Source: Marinicella meishanensis
GTDB taxonomy: Bacteria > Pseudomonadota > Gammaproteobacteria > Xanthomonadales > Marinicellaceae
Length of the DNA stretch: 64,000 nt
Reading direction: 5' to 3'
NCBI RefSeq assembly: GCF_019931145.1
Contig: NZ_JAIOUV010000003.1
Span: 451,342-515,341 of the forward strand
Shown: in pieces, positions 34,836 to 44,684 of the stretch
How the letters are laid out: the number at the start of each line of letters is the position of its first letter
How positions within the stretch are numbered: the first letter of the stretch is position 1
Program-made: the position numbers and the translations under genes
Notes under the pieces: model-generated
Databases searched by the model: none
Told to the model about the DNA's origin: nothing
The model's input: the letters and a program-made list of their open reading frames with translations, nothing else

Positions 34836-36110
34836 TTGAGCAAAACAGTTGAACGCCTGCGCGGGATGTATGATGTCACACCAGACCAAGCCTGGGTCTG
34901 GCAAAAGCTAGAAACCACCGTCACCCAAATCCTGCAGCAATACGGCTATCAGGAAATCCGCTTTCCCATCTTAGAAAAAACCGCCTTGTTTCATTCGGCC
35001 ATTGGTGAAGTCACCGATGTGGTGGAAAAAGAGATGTTCACTTTTGACAGCCGCAAAGGCGAGTCCATCAGCATGCGACCAGAAGGCACGGCATCCACCG
35101 TGCGCATGGTGCTGCAAAATGGCCTGATCTTCAATGACCCACAAAAACTCTATTACAACGGTCCCATGTTTCGCCATGAAAAACCCCAGCGCGGACGCAA
35201 TCGGCAATTTTCCCAAGTGGGCGCCGAAGTGTTTGGCTTTGAGGGCCCGGATGTGGATGCCGAACTGTTGTTGATGACCTGCCAAATGTGGCAACAATTG
35301 GGCTTAAAGAACGTGCGTTTGGAACTGAATACCCTGGGCACGCCTGCTTGTCGAGAAAACTACCGGCAGGTGTTGATTGCTCATTTTGAACAGCACCTGG
35401 ATGTGCTCGATGAAGAAGCCAAAAAACGTTTGCACAGCAACCCGCTGCGAATCCTGGATTCTAAAAACCCAGCGATGCGACCGGTGATTGAATCGGCGCC
35501 GGTGATCAGTGATCACCTCAATGCCGAAGCCGAAACCCATTTTCAAGGTTTGTGTGACATCCTGGATGCCTGTGGCTTGGATTATCAGATCAACCGCAAA
35601 TTGGTGCGGGGCTTGGATTATTATTCGCACAATGTGTTTGAGTGGATCACCGATGATTTGGGGGCGCAGGGCACCATTTGTGCCGGTGGTCGCTATGATC
35701 GATTGGTGGAAATGCAAGGCGGCAAGCCGACGCCAGCCACGGGATTTGCCATGGGTCTGGACCGTTTGGTTGAGCTGATTCTGGAACACCAATTGTGGCA
35801 AGCCGAAGCGACCGCCGATGTGTATCTGGTGCGCGACAAAGCGGTGCCAGTACCGGCGGTGTTGGCCTTGACTGAACAACTGCGTCAAGCCATACCCGGT
35901 TTGCGCATGACAGTCTCCATGGGTCAGGCTTCCTTCAAATCTCAATTCAAAAAAGCCGATAAGTCAGGGGCTGAATTCGCTATAATAATTGGCCTGGAAG
36001 AACATGAACAGCAGATGTTCTCCGTCAAAGCGTTGCATGACAGGAACATGGCCCAGCAGCAGCTGTCTTACCCTGCATTGGTGAGTTTCCTGCAACAACA
36101 TCTGACATAA
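34836..36110 (+). CDS. hisS: Histidyl-tRNA synthetase
   Basis: This class II aminoacyl-tRNA synthetase has 424 residues and starts at a TTG (34836). Motif 1 is near 'YGYQEIRFPILEKTALF' and motif 2 is 'GPMFRHEKPQRGRNRQFSQVGAEVFG'. The His-specific 'LVRGLDYYSHNVFEW' and 'CAGGRYDRL' and motif 3 'TGFAMGLDRLVELI' are present. The C-terminal anticodon domain follows. The short segment before it (34751-34835) contains 'TATAAAAT' at about 34803-34810, so hisS probably has its own promoter. Confidence 0.97.
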   Translation: MSKTVERLRGMYDVTPDQAWVWQKLETTVTQILQQYGYQEIRFPILEKTALFHSAIGEVTDVVEKEMFTFDSRKGESISMRPEGTASTVRMVLQNGLIFNDPQKLYYNGPMFRHEKPQRGRNRQFSQVGAEVFGFEGPDVDAELLLMTCQMWQQLGLKNVRLELNTLGTPACRENYRQVLIAHFEQHLDVLDEEAKKRLHSNPLRILDSKNPAMRPVIESAPVISDHLNAEAETHFQGLCDILDACGLDYQINRKLVRGLDYYSHNVFEWITDDLGAQGTICAGGRYDRLVEMQGGKPTPATGFAMGLDRLVELILEHQLWQAEATADVYLVRDKAVPVPAVLALTEQLRQAIPGLRMTVSMGQASFKSQFKKADKSGAEFAIIIGLEEHEQQMFSVKALHDRNMAQQQLSYPALVSFLQQHLT

Positions 36111-36125
36111 CACAATGGTGAGTCC

Positions 36126-37190
36126 ATGGATCAAGAATTAAAACAACGGTTAATCGGGGCTTCGGTCATCATTGCTTTGGCCATCATTTTTGTGCCGATG
36201 CTGTTTGACGGTGAAATGGAACAAAAAAACAACCAGAACATCAGCATCAACATCCCTGAGCCCGGTAAAAACAACCTGGAAGTGAAAAAGTTTGAGCTGG
36301 ACAAACCGGTGGTTGAAACCAAGAATTTGCCACCGGGTGACACCGAATTGATGGTGGACAATGAACAACCACTGTTGGTCGACAAAGACCAAGCCAACCC
36401 CATCACGGTGCCACCGGCCAACACCGACAGCGGCGATGCCACCTACAACAACCAGCCACCGGCTGAACAACCGCAACCGGTGGCCACCCAACCGTTGGCG
36501 CAAGCCGGCAATACCGAACCAGCGACCCAACCTGAGCCACCGGTACAACAGCCGACGCAGCGGCCCGAGCAAAGACCCGAACAGCGGCCCGCACAACCGC
36601 CCAGCAACCAAACCACCAGTCGACCCACAGTGACCCCAAGCAGCACGCCGGTGGCCGCTGCCAGCCAAGTGCTGCGGGTGAAGCTGGGCAGCTTCTCCCA
36701 ACAAGGCAATGCCGAGCGGGTGAAAAGCAGCTTGTTACAAAACAACATCCAGGCCATTGTGGAATACAACCCCGAACTGAAACTGTATCGGGTGTGGTCC
36801 CAAGACCTGTACCAGGACGCAGCCAGAGCCAACAGCTATGTGCAAGCGGTGGAGCGCATGAACCTCAACATCGGCACGCCCAAAGTGATCACCCTGAACG
36901 CCAATGAAGTGGCACAGATGGCCGCACAAGGTCAAATGGGCTGGGTGGTGCAGCTGGGCAGTTTTTCGGCCAAAAACAACGCCATCGAATTGCGCAACAA
37001 AGTCAAAGCCGCGGGTTTTGATGGCTATGTGGATGTGATCACCAACGCCAGTGGCAAACAATTGTATCGCTTGCGCATCGGACCTTTGATGGAACGTGTC
37101 GATGCCGAACAAACCCAGCGCCAAATCAAACAAAAACTGAAACTGGACGGGTTGGTGAAAAACCACGAGCTGACTCAAATCGTCAACTGA
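36126..37190 (+). CDS. dedD: DedD-like cell-division protein with two SPOR domains
   Basis: SPOR domains bind denuded septal glycan strands. The 354-residue product has a short cytoplasmic N-terminus, one membrane helix (about 9-28, 'LIGASVIIALAIIFVPMLF'), a long Pro/Gln/Thr-rich linker (about 85-180) and two consecutive SPOR domains (about 181-260 'RVKLGSFSQQGNAERVKS' and about 270-350 'WVVQLGSFSAKNNAIELRN'). E. coli DedD has one SPOR domain and 220 residues, so this is a longer version. It precedes cvpA and purF exactly as in E. coli, with a one-base overlap to cvpA. Confidence 0.9.
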   Translation: MDQELKQRLIGASVIIALAIIFVPMLFDGEMEQKNNQNISINIPEPGKNNLEVKKFELDKPVVETKNLPPGDTELMVDNEQPLLVDKDQANPITVPPANTDSGDATYNNQPPAEQPQPVATQPLAQAGNTEPATQPEPPVQQPTQRPEQRPEQRPAQPPSNQTTSRPTVTPSSTPVAAASQVLRVKLGSFSQQGNAERVKSSLLQNNIQAIVEYNPELKLYRVWSQDLYQDAARANSYVQAVERMNLNIGTPKVITLNANEVAQMAAQGQMGWVVQLGSFSAKNNAIELRNKVKAAGFDGYVDVITNASGKQLYRLRIGPLMERVDAEQTQRQIKQKLKLDGLVKNHELTQIVN

Positions 37191-37849
37191 TGAACTGGTT
37201 TGACCTCACCATCATTGGCATCCTGACCCTGTCGGTCATTGTCAGCCTGTTTCGTGGTTTGATTCGAGAGGTGCTGTCATTGGTCATTTGGATCGGTGCC
37301 TTTTGGCTGGCATGGACCTTTGTTGACCAAGGGGCGGCGTGGTTACAACCGTTCATTGACTTGCCATCGGCGCGGCACCTGTTGTCTTTCATTGCGTTGT
37401 TTTTGGCGGCCTTGATCGTCGGTGGTTTGATCAATTATTTGGTTGGCAAAGTGATCACCAAAACCGGATTGGGCCCCACAGATCGTTTTTTTGGTATGTT
37501 TTTTGGCTTGGCCCGTGGGGTGTTGGCAGTGACTTTGTTGGTCTTGTTCCTCCAAGCCACCCCCTTGTCGCAGGACCCCTGGTGGAAAGACTCAAAAATG
37601 ACCCCACATTTTGCCAAGCTGGCCGATTGGGTGAAAGCACAAATGCCGGAAGATCTGGCTGAATATTTTTCCTTCATCAACCCGGAAAAATTACAAGAAA
37701 CACTGAACCCGGCCTTGTCAGGCGCACTGAGTGGCCAGACCGGGCAAGATGAAACGAGCGACACCCCCAATGATGGGGCGTCGGAATCACAAGAACCACC
37801 TGCCAACTCTGAGGCAGATCAACAACCTGAAGGGGACCCTGGACTGTAA
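37190..37849 (+). CDS. cvpA: CvpA-family inner-membrane protein
   Basis: The 219-residue product has four predicted membrane helices in residues 1-125 and the CvpA signature near the N-terminus ('[40 protein letters not shown]'). The C-terminal 60 residues are soluble and acidic. In E. coli, CvpA is needed for colicin V production and for resistance to bile salts. It overlaps both dedD and purF by one base, so translation of the three is tightly coupled. Confidence 0.92.
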   Translation: MNWFDLTIIGILTLSVIVSLFRGLIREVLSLVIWIGAFWLAWTFVDQGAAWLQPFIDLPSARHLLSFIALFLAALIVGGLINYLVGKVITKTGLGPTDRFFGMFFGLARGVLAVTLLVLFLQATPLSQDPWWKDSKMTPHFAKLADWVKAQMPEDLAEYFSFINPEKLQETLNPALSGALSGQTGQDETSDTPNDGASESQEPPANSEADQQPEGDPGL

Positions 37850-39333
37850 TGTGCGGAATCGTCGGAATGATTGGCAACCACGATGTGGCGTCAACAATAT
37901 ATGAGTGTTTAACCATCTTGCAACACCGCGGCCAAGATGCCGCCGGCATCGCCACCTGTGAAGATGGCAAATTGGAGCTGGTGAAGAACAATGGCCTGGT
38001 CAGTGACGTGTTTCGCTCTGAAAGCGCGCAAAAACTCAAAGGCCTGTCTGGCATTGGGCATGTGCGTTACCCCACTGCTGGCTCCAGTAATTTTGAAGAA
38101 GCCCAACCGTTTTATGTGAATTCGCCGTTTGGCATTGCTTTGGCCCACAACGGCAACTTGCACAACGCCGAGCAATTGCAAAAAGAACTGTTCGCCGAGG
38201 ACCGCCGCCACATCAACACACAATCGGATTCGGAGGTGTTGTTGAATGTGTTTGCCCACGAGTTACAAAATGCCTCGGGCTTGGTGATCACCCCAGAAGC
38301 CATCTTTCATGCAGTGTCGCGGGTGCACAAGCGCTGTCAAGGGGCTTATGCCAATGTGTTGATCATCCCGGGTTATGGCATCGTGGCCTTTCGTGATCCC
38401 AATGGCATCCGCCCCTTGGTTTATGGGGTGCGCAAAGCCGATCCCAACACGCCTGGGGCGAAGGATGAATACATGGTGGCCTCTGAGAGCATCGCGCTGG
38501 ACTTGCACCATTTTGAGTTGTTGGATGACGTGGCTCCCGGCGAAGCCATCATCATGACCAACGACCGCCAGTTGTACAAAAAACAATGCGCCGAACACAC
38601 CCAGTTGTCACCCTGTGTGTTTGAATTCGTGTATTTTGCGCGCCCCGATTCGATGATCGACGACGTCTCGGTGTACAAAGCGCGGTTGCGCATGGGCGAA
38701 AAACTGGCCGAGCGCATCAAAGAGCGTTGGGCCAACGAAGACATCGATGTGGTGATCCCAATCCCCGAGTCATCCCGCACCTCGGCCATTCCCATGGCCC
38801 ATGAGTTGGGGGTGAAGTTTCGCGAGGGTTTTGTGAAAAACCGCTACATTGGCCGCACCTTCATCATGCCCGGACAAGAACAACGGGTGAAATCGGTGCG
38901 CCGCAAGCTGAATGCAGTGGAATTGGAGTTTCGCAACAAGAATGTGTTGTTGATCGATGATTCCATTGTGCGTGGCACCACCTCCAAACAAATCATCCAA
39001 ATGGCCCGCGAAGCCGGTGCCAAAAAGGTCTTCTTTGCCTCGGCCGCACCGCCAGTGCGGTACCCCAACGTGTACGGCATCGACATGCCGGTGGCCGAAG
39101 AGTTGGTGGCACACAACCGCACCGAAGCAGAGATTTGTGAAATCTTGGGTGCCGATGGTTTGATCTATCAAACTTTAGAAGACCTGGAAGCGGCTTGCCT
39201 GGAAGGCAACCCCAAAATCGACCGCTTTGACTCTTCGTGTTTCTCCAATGAATACGTTACCGACGTCGGTGATGACTATTTCGAAAAAATCGGCATCCAA
39301 AGGAGTGACATGGCCAAACAGCACAATGGCTGA
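37849..39333 (+). CDS. purF: Amidophosphoribosyltransferase
   Basis: PurF makes phosphoribosylamine, the first step of purine synthesis. The 494 residues start MCGIVGMIG, so Cys2 becomes the glutaminase nucleophile after Met removal, without a propeptide. The glutaminase domain shows 'RGQDAAGIA', '[11 protein letters not shown]' and '[10 protein letters not shown]'. The synthase domain carries the PRPP motif '[17 protein letters not shown]' (about 366-382). No Fe-S cysteines of the Bacillus type are seen. It starts within the cvpA stop and overlaps ubiH by 8 bases. Confidence 0.98.
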   Translation: MCGIVGMIGNHDVASTIYECLTILQHRGQDAAGIATCEDGKLELVKNNGLVSDVFRSESAQKLKGLSGIGHVRYPTAGSSNFEEAQPFYVNSPFGIALAHNGNLHNAEQLQKELFAEDRRHINTQSDSEVLLNVFAHELQNASGLVITPEAIFHAVSRVHKRCQGAYANVLIIPGYGIVAFRDPNGIRPLVYGVRKADPNTPGAKDEYMVASESIALDLHHFELLDDVAPGEAIIMTNDRQLYKKQCAEHTQLSPCVFEFVYFARPDSMIDDVSVYKARLRMGEKLAERIKERWANEDIDVVIPIPESSRTSAIPMAHELGVKFREGFVKNRYIGRTFIMPGQEQRVKSVRRKLNAVELEFRNKNVLLIDDSIVRGTTSKQIIQMAREAGAKKVFFASAAPPVRYPNVYGIDMPVAEELVAHNRTEAEICEILGADGLIYQTLEDLEAACLEGNPKIDRFDSSCFSNEYVTDVGDDYFEKIGIQRSDMAKQHNG

Positions 39334-40528
39334 CCCCGCCGAATCCATGACCACCACACCTGTGGCCATCGTGGGTGGCGGTTTGGTGGGCATGGCCTTG
39401 GCCCTGTCCTTGGCCCAGCGTGGCATCGCTTCGCTGTTGTTGGAAGCTGCGGCCGTCGATGCCGACCCCAGTGAACACTTTGATGACCGCACCTTGGTGG
39501 TGAACCCCGCCGCCTGGCAATTCTGGCAAGAATTGGGCATTTGGTCTTTGCTCGATTCACAGGCCACGCCGATTCACCACGTCCATGTGTCCAACCAAGG
39601 TCAGTTTGGGGTGGTGCACTTCAATCATGATGAACTGCAAGTGCCGCAATTGGGCCATGTGGTGGCGGCCAAAACACTGGCCCATGAGTTGTGGCAACAG
39701 GTCCAGCAACAGCCCCTGATCGATTGCCGACAACCGGCCCAACTGACGGATTTTCAGGTGCAGAATGACGGCGTCGAATTGCAATTTGATGCCAATGGTC
39801 AAGGCCATACCCTGCAGGCCCAGTTGCTGGTGGCCGCCGATGGCGTGCAGTCAGCCATCAGGCAACAACTGCAATTGGCCACCGACATCAAATCTTATGA
39901 ACGCACCGCCATCATTTGCAATGTGCAAACCGATCAAGGCCATCAACACCGGGCCTTTGAACGGTTGACCCGGGAAGGGCCCATGGCCTTGTTGCCATTC
40001 AACAACCGTTTTGGCTTTGTCTGGTCCATGAACAACGACCAAGCCGATGCCATGATGGCGGCTGATGACGCCACCTTCATGGCCCAAGCCCAACAGGGTT
40101 TCGGCTACCGCGCCGGTCAGTTCCAAACCATTGGACGCCGCAGTCGCTATCCTTTGTACCGCATCAAAGTGCCCAAGCAACATGCTCAGCGGGTGGTGCT
40201 GATGGGCAACGCCGCCCACGCCGTCAGCCCCGTCTCAGCCCAAGGCTTGAACCTGGCGGTGCGCGGCATCAAACGGTTGGCAGCGGTGTTGGCTGAACAC
40301 CACCAGCAAGGTAATGATTTGGGGGCCGAAGCGGCGCTGCAGGCCTACCAGCAGGCCTCTGAACGTGACCAACAACGCACCCTGAATTACACCGACGATC
40401 TGATGACCTGGTTTCAAATTGATGAGCCCTTGGTCAATACCATACGCTCCATGGGTTTGGTGGCCATCAATGCCAGCTTACCCTTGAAAAGAAAACTTTT
40501 TGAAACTGCTGGAGGCTTGCGCGCATGA
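39326..40528 (+). CDS. ubiH: 2-octaprenyl-6-methoxyphenol hydroxylase (UbiH)
   Basis: This FAD-dependent aromatic hydroxylase of ubiquinone synthesis has 400 residues from ATG 39326; a second ATG at 39347 would give a start closer to the fold. The FAD motif is '[21 protein letters not shown]', with '[10 protein letters not shown]' in the DxR region. The second FAD motif '[24 protein letters not shown]' keeps the UbiH-style GNAAH instead of GDAAH. '[20 protein letters not shown]' is typical of UbiH. It overlaps purF at its 5' end and the next hydroxylase at its 3' end. Confidence 0.9.
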   Translation: MADPAESMTTTPVAIVGGGLVGMALALSLAQRGIASLLLEAAAVDADPSEHFDDRTLVVNPAAWQFWQELGIWSLLDSQATPIHHVHVSNQGQFGVVHFNHDELQVPQLGHVVAAKTLAHELWQQVQQQPLIDCRQPAQLTDFQVQNDGVELQFDANGQGHTLQAQLLVAADGVQSAIRQQLQLATDIKSYERTAIICNVQTDQGHQHRAFERLTREGPMALLPFNNRFGFVWSMNNDQADAMMAADDATFMAQAQQGFGYRAGQFQTIGRRSRYPLYRIKVPKQHAQRVVLMGNAAHAVSPVSAQGLNLAVRGIKRLAAVLAEHHQQGNDLGAEAALQAYQQASERDQQRTLNYTDDLMTWFQIDEPLVNTIRSMGLVAINASLPLKRKLFETAGGLRA

Positions 40529-41700
40529 GTGATTGTGATGTGATCATCAATGGCGGCGGCATGGTGGGCGCCATCACTGCTTTGTTATTGGCTGGCCCGA
40601 TCGATGGTGAAGGGCGACAGGTGCTGGTGATTGAATCCCAAGCCGCGACCCAGTTTGACCCCAGTGGGCCACGCCAGTTGCGGGTGTCGGCCATTGCGCA
40701 ACAAAATCTGCAACTGTTTGATCGGCTGGGTGTGTTGTCTCACATGGACCCCGAGCGTCTGGGTCGTTATCACCACATGCGGGTGTGGGACAACCAATCC
40801 ACCGGTGAATTGAGCTTCGAAGGCGAGGGCGAGGCCGGATTGGGGGCCATGGTCGAAAACCACCACATCATCGCCGCCGCACAACAACAAATGGTCAACC
40901 ACCCACGCATCACTGTGCGCTATCAGGCTGCCATCGATTCATTCACTGGTACCGAGCGCAAAGTGCGTGTGCAGTTGGCCGATGGTGAGTCAATCAATGC
41001 CGCTGTGCTGGTTGGTGCTGATGGTGCCCGTTCCAGCATCAGACAGGCGGCAGGCATTGAATTCAAACAAAAATCCTATCAACAACACGGCCTGGTGTGT
41101 TACCTGTCACTGGAAAAAGCACCACCGCACACCGCGTTACAAGCCTTCAACCCCGGCGGTCCGGTGGGCTTGTTGCCAATGAATGGCAGCTTGTTCTCGA
41201 TGGTGTGGAGTCTGCCAGAGGCGCAGGTTGAACAGTGGTTGTCGGCCACAGATGAACGCTTCATCAACGCCCTGCAGGTGCACATCAACCGCGACTTTGG
41301 CCGCATTCAATTGCATAGTGAACGGCAAGCGTTTCCTCTGATCCAGTCCTACGCCGACCGTTACCACCAGGACCGGGTGGTGCTGGTCGGTGATGCCGCT
41401 CACACCATCCACCCGCTGGCCGGGCAGGGGGTCAACCTTGGCTTTGGCGACGCCGTGGTGTTGGCAGAAAAACTGACGGGTGTGGCCCTGCGTGATTCTG
41501 AGGCCTTGACCCGCGCCTTGCGCCAATACCAGCGCGCCCGCCAGGCCGAGGTGTTCAAAACCTCAGAATTGATGAGCGCCTTGCACCACCTGTTCAACAA
41601 CCAATCACCACCGGTCAAAGCCCTGCGTGCCCTCGGCATGAACAGCCTCAATCGACTCAATCCCCTCAAATCGTGGCTGCTGCACCAGGCCGGTAGTTGA
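40525..41700 (+). CDS. UbiI/VisC-family ubiquinone-pathway FAD hydroxylase
   Basis: This 391-residue paralogue of ubiH is the second FAD monooxygenase of the pair. Motifs are 'DVIINGGGMVGAITALLLAG' (an INGGG variant of GxGxxG), 'QLRVSAIAQQNLQLFDRLGV' (the R-x-S-A-I pattern of UbiI/UbiF/VisC), 'MRVWDNQSTGELSFEGEG', 'LVGADGARSSIRQAAG' and 'VLVGDAAHTIHPLAGQGVNLGFGD'. It is probably the C5 or C6 hydroxylase; UbiI, UbiF and UbiM cannot be separated by eye. It overlaps ubiH by four bases. In E. coli ubiH and ubiI are also adjacent. Confidence 0.88.
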   Translation: MSDCDVIINGGGMVGAITALLLAGPIDGEGRQVLVIESQAATQFDPSGPRQLRVSAIAQQNLQLFDRLGVLSHMDPERLGRYHHMRVWDNQSTGELSFEGEGEAGLGAMVENHHIIAAAQQQMVNHPRITVRYQAAIDSFTGTERKVRVQLADGESINAAVLVGADGARSSIRQAAGIEFKQKSYQQHGLVCYLSLEKAPPHTALQAFNPGGPVGLLPMNGSLFSMVWSLPEAQVEQWLSATDERFINALQVHINRDFGRIQLHSERQAFPLIQSYADRYHQDRVVLVGDAAHTIHPLAGQGVNLGFGDAVVLAEKLTGVALRDSEALTRALRQYQRARQAEVFKTSELMSALHHLFNNQSPPVKALRALGMNSLNRLNPLKSWLLHQAGS

Positions 41701-41722
41701 TGTTGATGTAGGTGCTGCCTGC

Positions 41723-42112
41723 ATGAAATGCCCTCAATGTGAGCACCCAGTCACCCGCTTCAAAACCCTGTTGGGTGCCACCAAAGATTACCCAGCCATC
41801 TGTCACCAGTGCCGCACCGAGTTTTATGTGCGCCGACACCTGTCAGGTGTTTTAACCCATGGCTTGCTGGGGTCTGGCTTGATCATTTTGCTCATGTTCC
41901 TGGCTTTTGGTGTCGCCGAGTGGTTGGGGGTGTTGTTGGTGGTGGTCCTCACCGGCTTGCTGTGGATGGCCTTGGCTTACATCGAAAGCCAAAGTTTTCA
42001 GATCCACACCGTGACACGATCCAACCCTGAGTCCAACCCCAGTTATCAGACTTATCTGTGGGTCATCATTGGGGTCATCGTGGCGGTGGCGATCCTCAGT
42101 TGGTTGACTTAA
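41723..42112 (+). CDS. Zinc-ribbon membrane protein of unknown function
   Basis: The 129-residue product begins with a zinc ribbon (CPQC at 3-6 and CHQC at about 27-30), then two membrane helices (about 45-63 and 65-85), a polar segment, and a C-terminal helix 'YLWVIIGVIVAVAILSWL'. No family name is recognised. It closes the purF-ubiH-ubiI transcript, 22 bases after it, and faces a repeat island downstream. Confidence 0.72.
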   Translation: MKCPQCEHPVTRFKTLLGATKDYPAICHQCRTEFYVRRHLSGVLTHGLLGSGLIILLMFLAFGVAEWLGVLLVVVLTGLLWMALAYIESQSFQIHTVTRSNPESNPSYQTYLWVIIGVIVAVAILSWLT

Positions 42113-42270
42113 CCATAAATCAACATAAGCTCTGGAGCATCGACTTCAGTCGATGACCTTTGGCGGCAGCCAACGCAGACACTGTTGGGGTTCACTGTGC
42201 CTGTCGAAGTGGCGAGGAGGGCCTCAGCATATGTCATGCTGAACTTGACGAAGCCCTGAGCCACACATCT

Positions 42271-42467
42271 GGAGCATCGACTTCAGTCGAAGACCTTTGG
42301 CGGCAGCCAACGCTGCTTTGCTGCGTTGTTGTTTGGGCTTGTCGCAGTGGTGGAGAGGGCTTCGACGGGCTCAGCCAGCTTGAATTGGGTTTTGGGTATT
42401 GAATGCCGGCGGGCCGCCGGCGGTCTAGAAGCTGAGTTTAATTCAAGCCCACTGAGCTGGTAGAAGT
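42271..42467. repeat. Direct repeat unit 1 (197 bp)
   Basis: It runs from 'ggagcatcgacttcagtcga' to 'gctggtagaagtg'. By eye it is above 90 % identical to 42667-42863, without gaps, at an exact 396-base offset. It contains the stretch 'gctttgctgcgttgttgt' and the palindrome 'gccggcgggccgccggc'. Confidence 0.8.
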
Positions 42468-42666
42468 GTGCCATCAGGGTGCATTGTTTCAGGCCAGTGA
42501 AACACTGGACTGGATACCAACACACCGACGACTGGCGTCGTGTCGTCGACTGAAGTCGACGCTCCAAAAATTCATGATGGTTTAGTTATATGGAATCACC
42601 CATCTTCATGGCTTAATTGAGGAAGTCATATATTTCAAAGGATGAATTCTTGTAACTCTTTACTTG

Positions 42667-42863
42667 GAGCATCGACTTCAGTCGATGACCGTTGGCGGCA
42701 GCCAACGCTGCTTTGCTGCGTTGTTGTTTGGGCTAGTCGCAGTGGTGGAGATGGCTTTGACGGGCTCAGCCAGCTTGAATTGGGTGGTGAGGATCGAATG
42801 CCGGCGGGCTGGCGGCGGTCCAGAAGCTGAGTTTAATTCAAGCCCACTGAGCTGGTCGAAGTG
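42667..42863. repeat. Direct repeat unit 2 (197 bp)
   Basis: This is the second copy of the 42271-42467 unit. Substitutions include one that weakens the internal palindrome ('gccggcgggctggcggc'). It ends 65 bases before the rpiA stop codon on the opposite strand. Confidence 0.8.
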
Positions 42864-42928
42864 GTGATGTGGCTTCGACCGGTGTCATGCTGATCCAGAC
42901 GCAGTGATCAGCCAGCTTGTTATTGGGA

Positions 42929-43588
42929 TCACTGCTTGCGGATACGGCCGTCGGCTTGCGCGATCAGCGTCACGTCGGCTTTGCGGCCGGCGAACAGGCC
43001 GTTGGTGACCACGCCGGGGATTTGGTTGATTTTCAGTTCCAGTTCGACCGGATCGAGGATTTTGAGGTTGTGGATGTCGATGATTTGGTTGCCGTTGTCG
43101 GTGACGAAGCCTTCGCGGTAGATCGGTTGGCCGCCGATTTTGACCATTTGGCGGGCGACGAAGGAGCGGGCCATGGGCAGCACTTCGATCGGCAGCGGGA
43201 AGGTACCCAGCAGATCGACGCACTTGCTTTCATCGACGATGCAGACGAACTTTTGGCTGGCCGCGGCGATGATTTTCTCGCGGGTCAGGGCGCCACCACC
43301 GCCTTTGATCAAGCGGTTGTGGGCGTCGCACTCATCGGCGCCATCGATGTACAGGGACAAATCGCCGGTTTGGTTCAATTCTTTGACGTTGAAGCCAAGG
43401 GCAGTCAGCTTCTCGGTGGAGGCTTCGGAGCTGGACACCACCGCTTCGATGCGGTTTTTCACTTGGGGCAACAGGTCGATCAAGTGGTTGACGGTGGAGC
43501 CGGTGCCGATGCCAATGACCATGTCATAATCGTTGATGTATTCAAGGGCGGCTTGGGCCACTTGTTGTTTCAGTTGCTCAGAATTCAT
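42929..43588 (-). CDS. rpiA: Ribose-5-phosphate isomerase A
   Basis: RpiA interconverts ribose-5-phosphate and ribulose-5-phosphate in the pentose-phosphate pathway. From ATG 43588 (AAGGA six bases upstream) the product is 219 residues, the family length. Signatures are '[15 protein letters not shown]' (phosphate loop), '[12 protein letters not shown]', the catalytic '[29 protein letters not shown]' (Asp/Glu/Lys) and '[13 protein letters not shown]'. It overlaps the upstream fau gene by 11 bases, so the two are cotranscribed downstream of 6S RNA and zapA. Confidence 0.97.
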   Translation of the reverse strand: MNSEQLKQQVAQAALEYINDYDMVIGIGTGSTVNHLIDLLPQVKNRIEAVVSSSEASTEKLTALGFNVKELNQTGDLSLYIDGADECDAHNRLIKGGGGALTREKIIAAASQKFVCIVDESKCVDLLGTFPLPIEVLPMARSFVARQMVKIGGQPIYREGFVTDNGNQIIDIHNLKILDPVELELKINQIPGVVTNGLFAGRKADVTLIAQADGRIRKQ

Positions 43589-44120
43589 GGTGTCCTTGTT
43601 CGGTGAAGATGTGCTGCAGTTTAACATCCCAGGCATCGGTGGGCAATTGTGCCACTTGCTGAAAAGCATGGGCCACGCCGGCCAAGGTGGTGGGTGGCTG
43701 GTCGGCGAAGTAACGGTCATAAAAACCACCACCCAAGCCCAGGCGGTTGCCTTGCTCATCGAAACCCAACAAGGGCATCAAACACAGGTCCAGCGGGGCT
43801 GGTGTCAGGCCCTCAATGAATGCCGGTTGGCGCATGCCATAACGGTGTGGGTGCAGAATCAAATTCTCATGGTGGCGCTGGAATTGCATGTTTTGGCCCT
43901 GGATGGCAGGCAGGTAAATCGCTTTGTCGCTGCCGGTCAACAGGGCCGTCAAATCAATTTCGCCCTGGCAGGGCCAATAAATCGCCACCTTAAGGGCTTG
44001 TTGCCACAAGCTTGATTCGATGATGTGCTGCACCACCTGCGCCGAATTGCTTTGGATTTGAGCGGTCGAGAGCCGGGCCCGCTGCTGTCGCAAAGGGGCG
44101 CGTATGTCCTGTTTGTTCAT
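43578..44120 (-). CDS. fau: 5-formyltetrahydrofolate cyclo-ligase
   Basis: This enzyme converts 5-formyl-THF to 5,10-methenyl-THF with ATP. It is 180 residues. It has the N-terminal Arg/Gln-rich helix, '[13 protein letters not shown]' (nucleotide and substrate region), '[13 protein letters not shown]', '[30 protein letters not shown]' (the family GxGxGFYDR loop) and a C-terminal '[17 protein letters not shown]'. In E. coli ygfA/fau lies directly downstream of 6S RNA and is processed from the same transcript. The same order is kept here. Confidence 0.94.
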   Translation of the reverse strand: MNKQDIRAPLRQQRARLSTAQIQSNSAQVVQHIIESSLWQQALKVAIYWPCQGEIDLTALLTGSDKAIYLPAIQGQNMQFQRHHENLILHPHRYGMRQPAFIEGLTPAPLDLCLMPLLGFDEQGNRLGLGGGFYDRYFADQPPTTLAGVAHAFQQVAQLPTDAWDVKLQHIFTEQGHHEF

Positions 44121-44180
44121 AATAGCTTTGGCATGATGAAGGGCGCGTGATCAATGAATTGGGCCCAGGGCAGGCGTCCA

Positions 44181-44388
44181 AAAGTGGAGATGTTGACCAC
44201 ATGTGCCGTGGCATACTGGCGTCCTTGGTACCAAAGGTACAAGGCGGAAATTCCGTGGCCATCTAAGGCTTCTCACTGCAAGGTGAGCATGCACACTGAC
44301 TGGCTGACAAAAGATCCTGTAAAAGTTAATTAGGGCCAAGGCATATGCTTATATACCTCGAACACGGCAGTCAACACCATTGAGACAA
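44181..44388 (-). ncRNA. ssrS: 6S RNA (SsrS)
   Basis: The - strand between zapA and fau carries 6S landmarks in the right order: 'GCATGCTCACC' followed by 'GTGAGAAGCCTTA' (compare GAGAAGCCTTAAAAC in E. coli) and 'CTTGTACCTTTGGTACCAAGG' (here shown in parts: CCTTGTACC / GGTACCAAGG), the conserved arm hairpin. A closing stem can be drawn: TGCCGTG near the 5' end with CACGGCA near the 3' end, flanked by GTGTTGAC with GTCAACAT. 6S RNA mimics an open promoter and binds sigma-70 RNA polymerase in stationary phase. The ends are approximate; about 200 nt against the usual 180-185. Confidence 0.82.
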
Positions 44389-44390
44389 TT

Positions 44391-44684
44391 TTATTCGCTG
44401 GTCAGGGCTTGTTCAAGTTTCTCGTTGAGTTTTTTGACTGAGGACAACACTTCGGTGTCGAAGTGCTGATTCAAGGATTGGGCTTTGATGTATTCATGGG
44501 CGATGTTCATGGCCGCCATCAAGGCAATCTTGTCACTGGACATGGTGCTGTTGTTGTCTTTGATCTCATGCATGGTCTTGTTCAAATGGTCGGCAGCCGA
44601 CAACAGCGAAGCGCGTTCTTCTTCCTGACAAGCAAACTGATAGTCGCGGTTGAGGATGCGCACCGAAATTTTACTTTGGCTCAT
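44391..44684 (-). CDS. zapA: Cell division protein ZapA
   Basis: ZapA is an FtsZ-ring crosslinker. The 97 residues have the N-terminal beta-alpha unit 'KISVRILNRDYQFACQEEERASLLSAADHLNKTMHEI', with the typical 'YxxxCxxxE' pattern, then 'SDKIALMAAMNIAHEYIKA' and a long C-terminal coiled coil. It starts in an ATGA overlap with the upstream coiled-coil gene and lies directly before 6S RNA, as in E. coli. Confidence 0.93.
   Translation of the reverse strand: MSQSKISVRILNRDYQFACQEEERASLLSAADHLNKTMHEIKDNNSTMSSDKIALMAAMNIAHEYIKAQSLNQHFDTEVLSSVKKLNEKLEQALTSE

Larger units (their letters stand above)
42113..42928. repeat. Gene-free repeat island with ~197-bp direct repeats
   Basis: This is an 816-base non-coding block between the zinc-ribbon gene and rpiA. 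It holds a pair of 197-base direct repeats (42271-42467 and 42667-42863), a partial third copy of their first ~45 bases at 42134-42178, and four CGACTTCAGTCG-type palindromes (42140, 42277, 42546 inverted, 42672). A 'gacgggctcagcc' motif is also repeated. No supported coding region; short frames overlapping the repeats are read as chance. Confidence 0.75.

Noticed and set aside
42134..42690. CRISPR array at the repeat island
   Set aside because: Repeats are 197 bp or short palindromes with irregular spacing; no 25-45-bp spacers and no cas genes.
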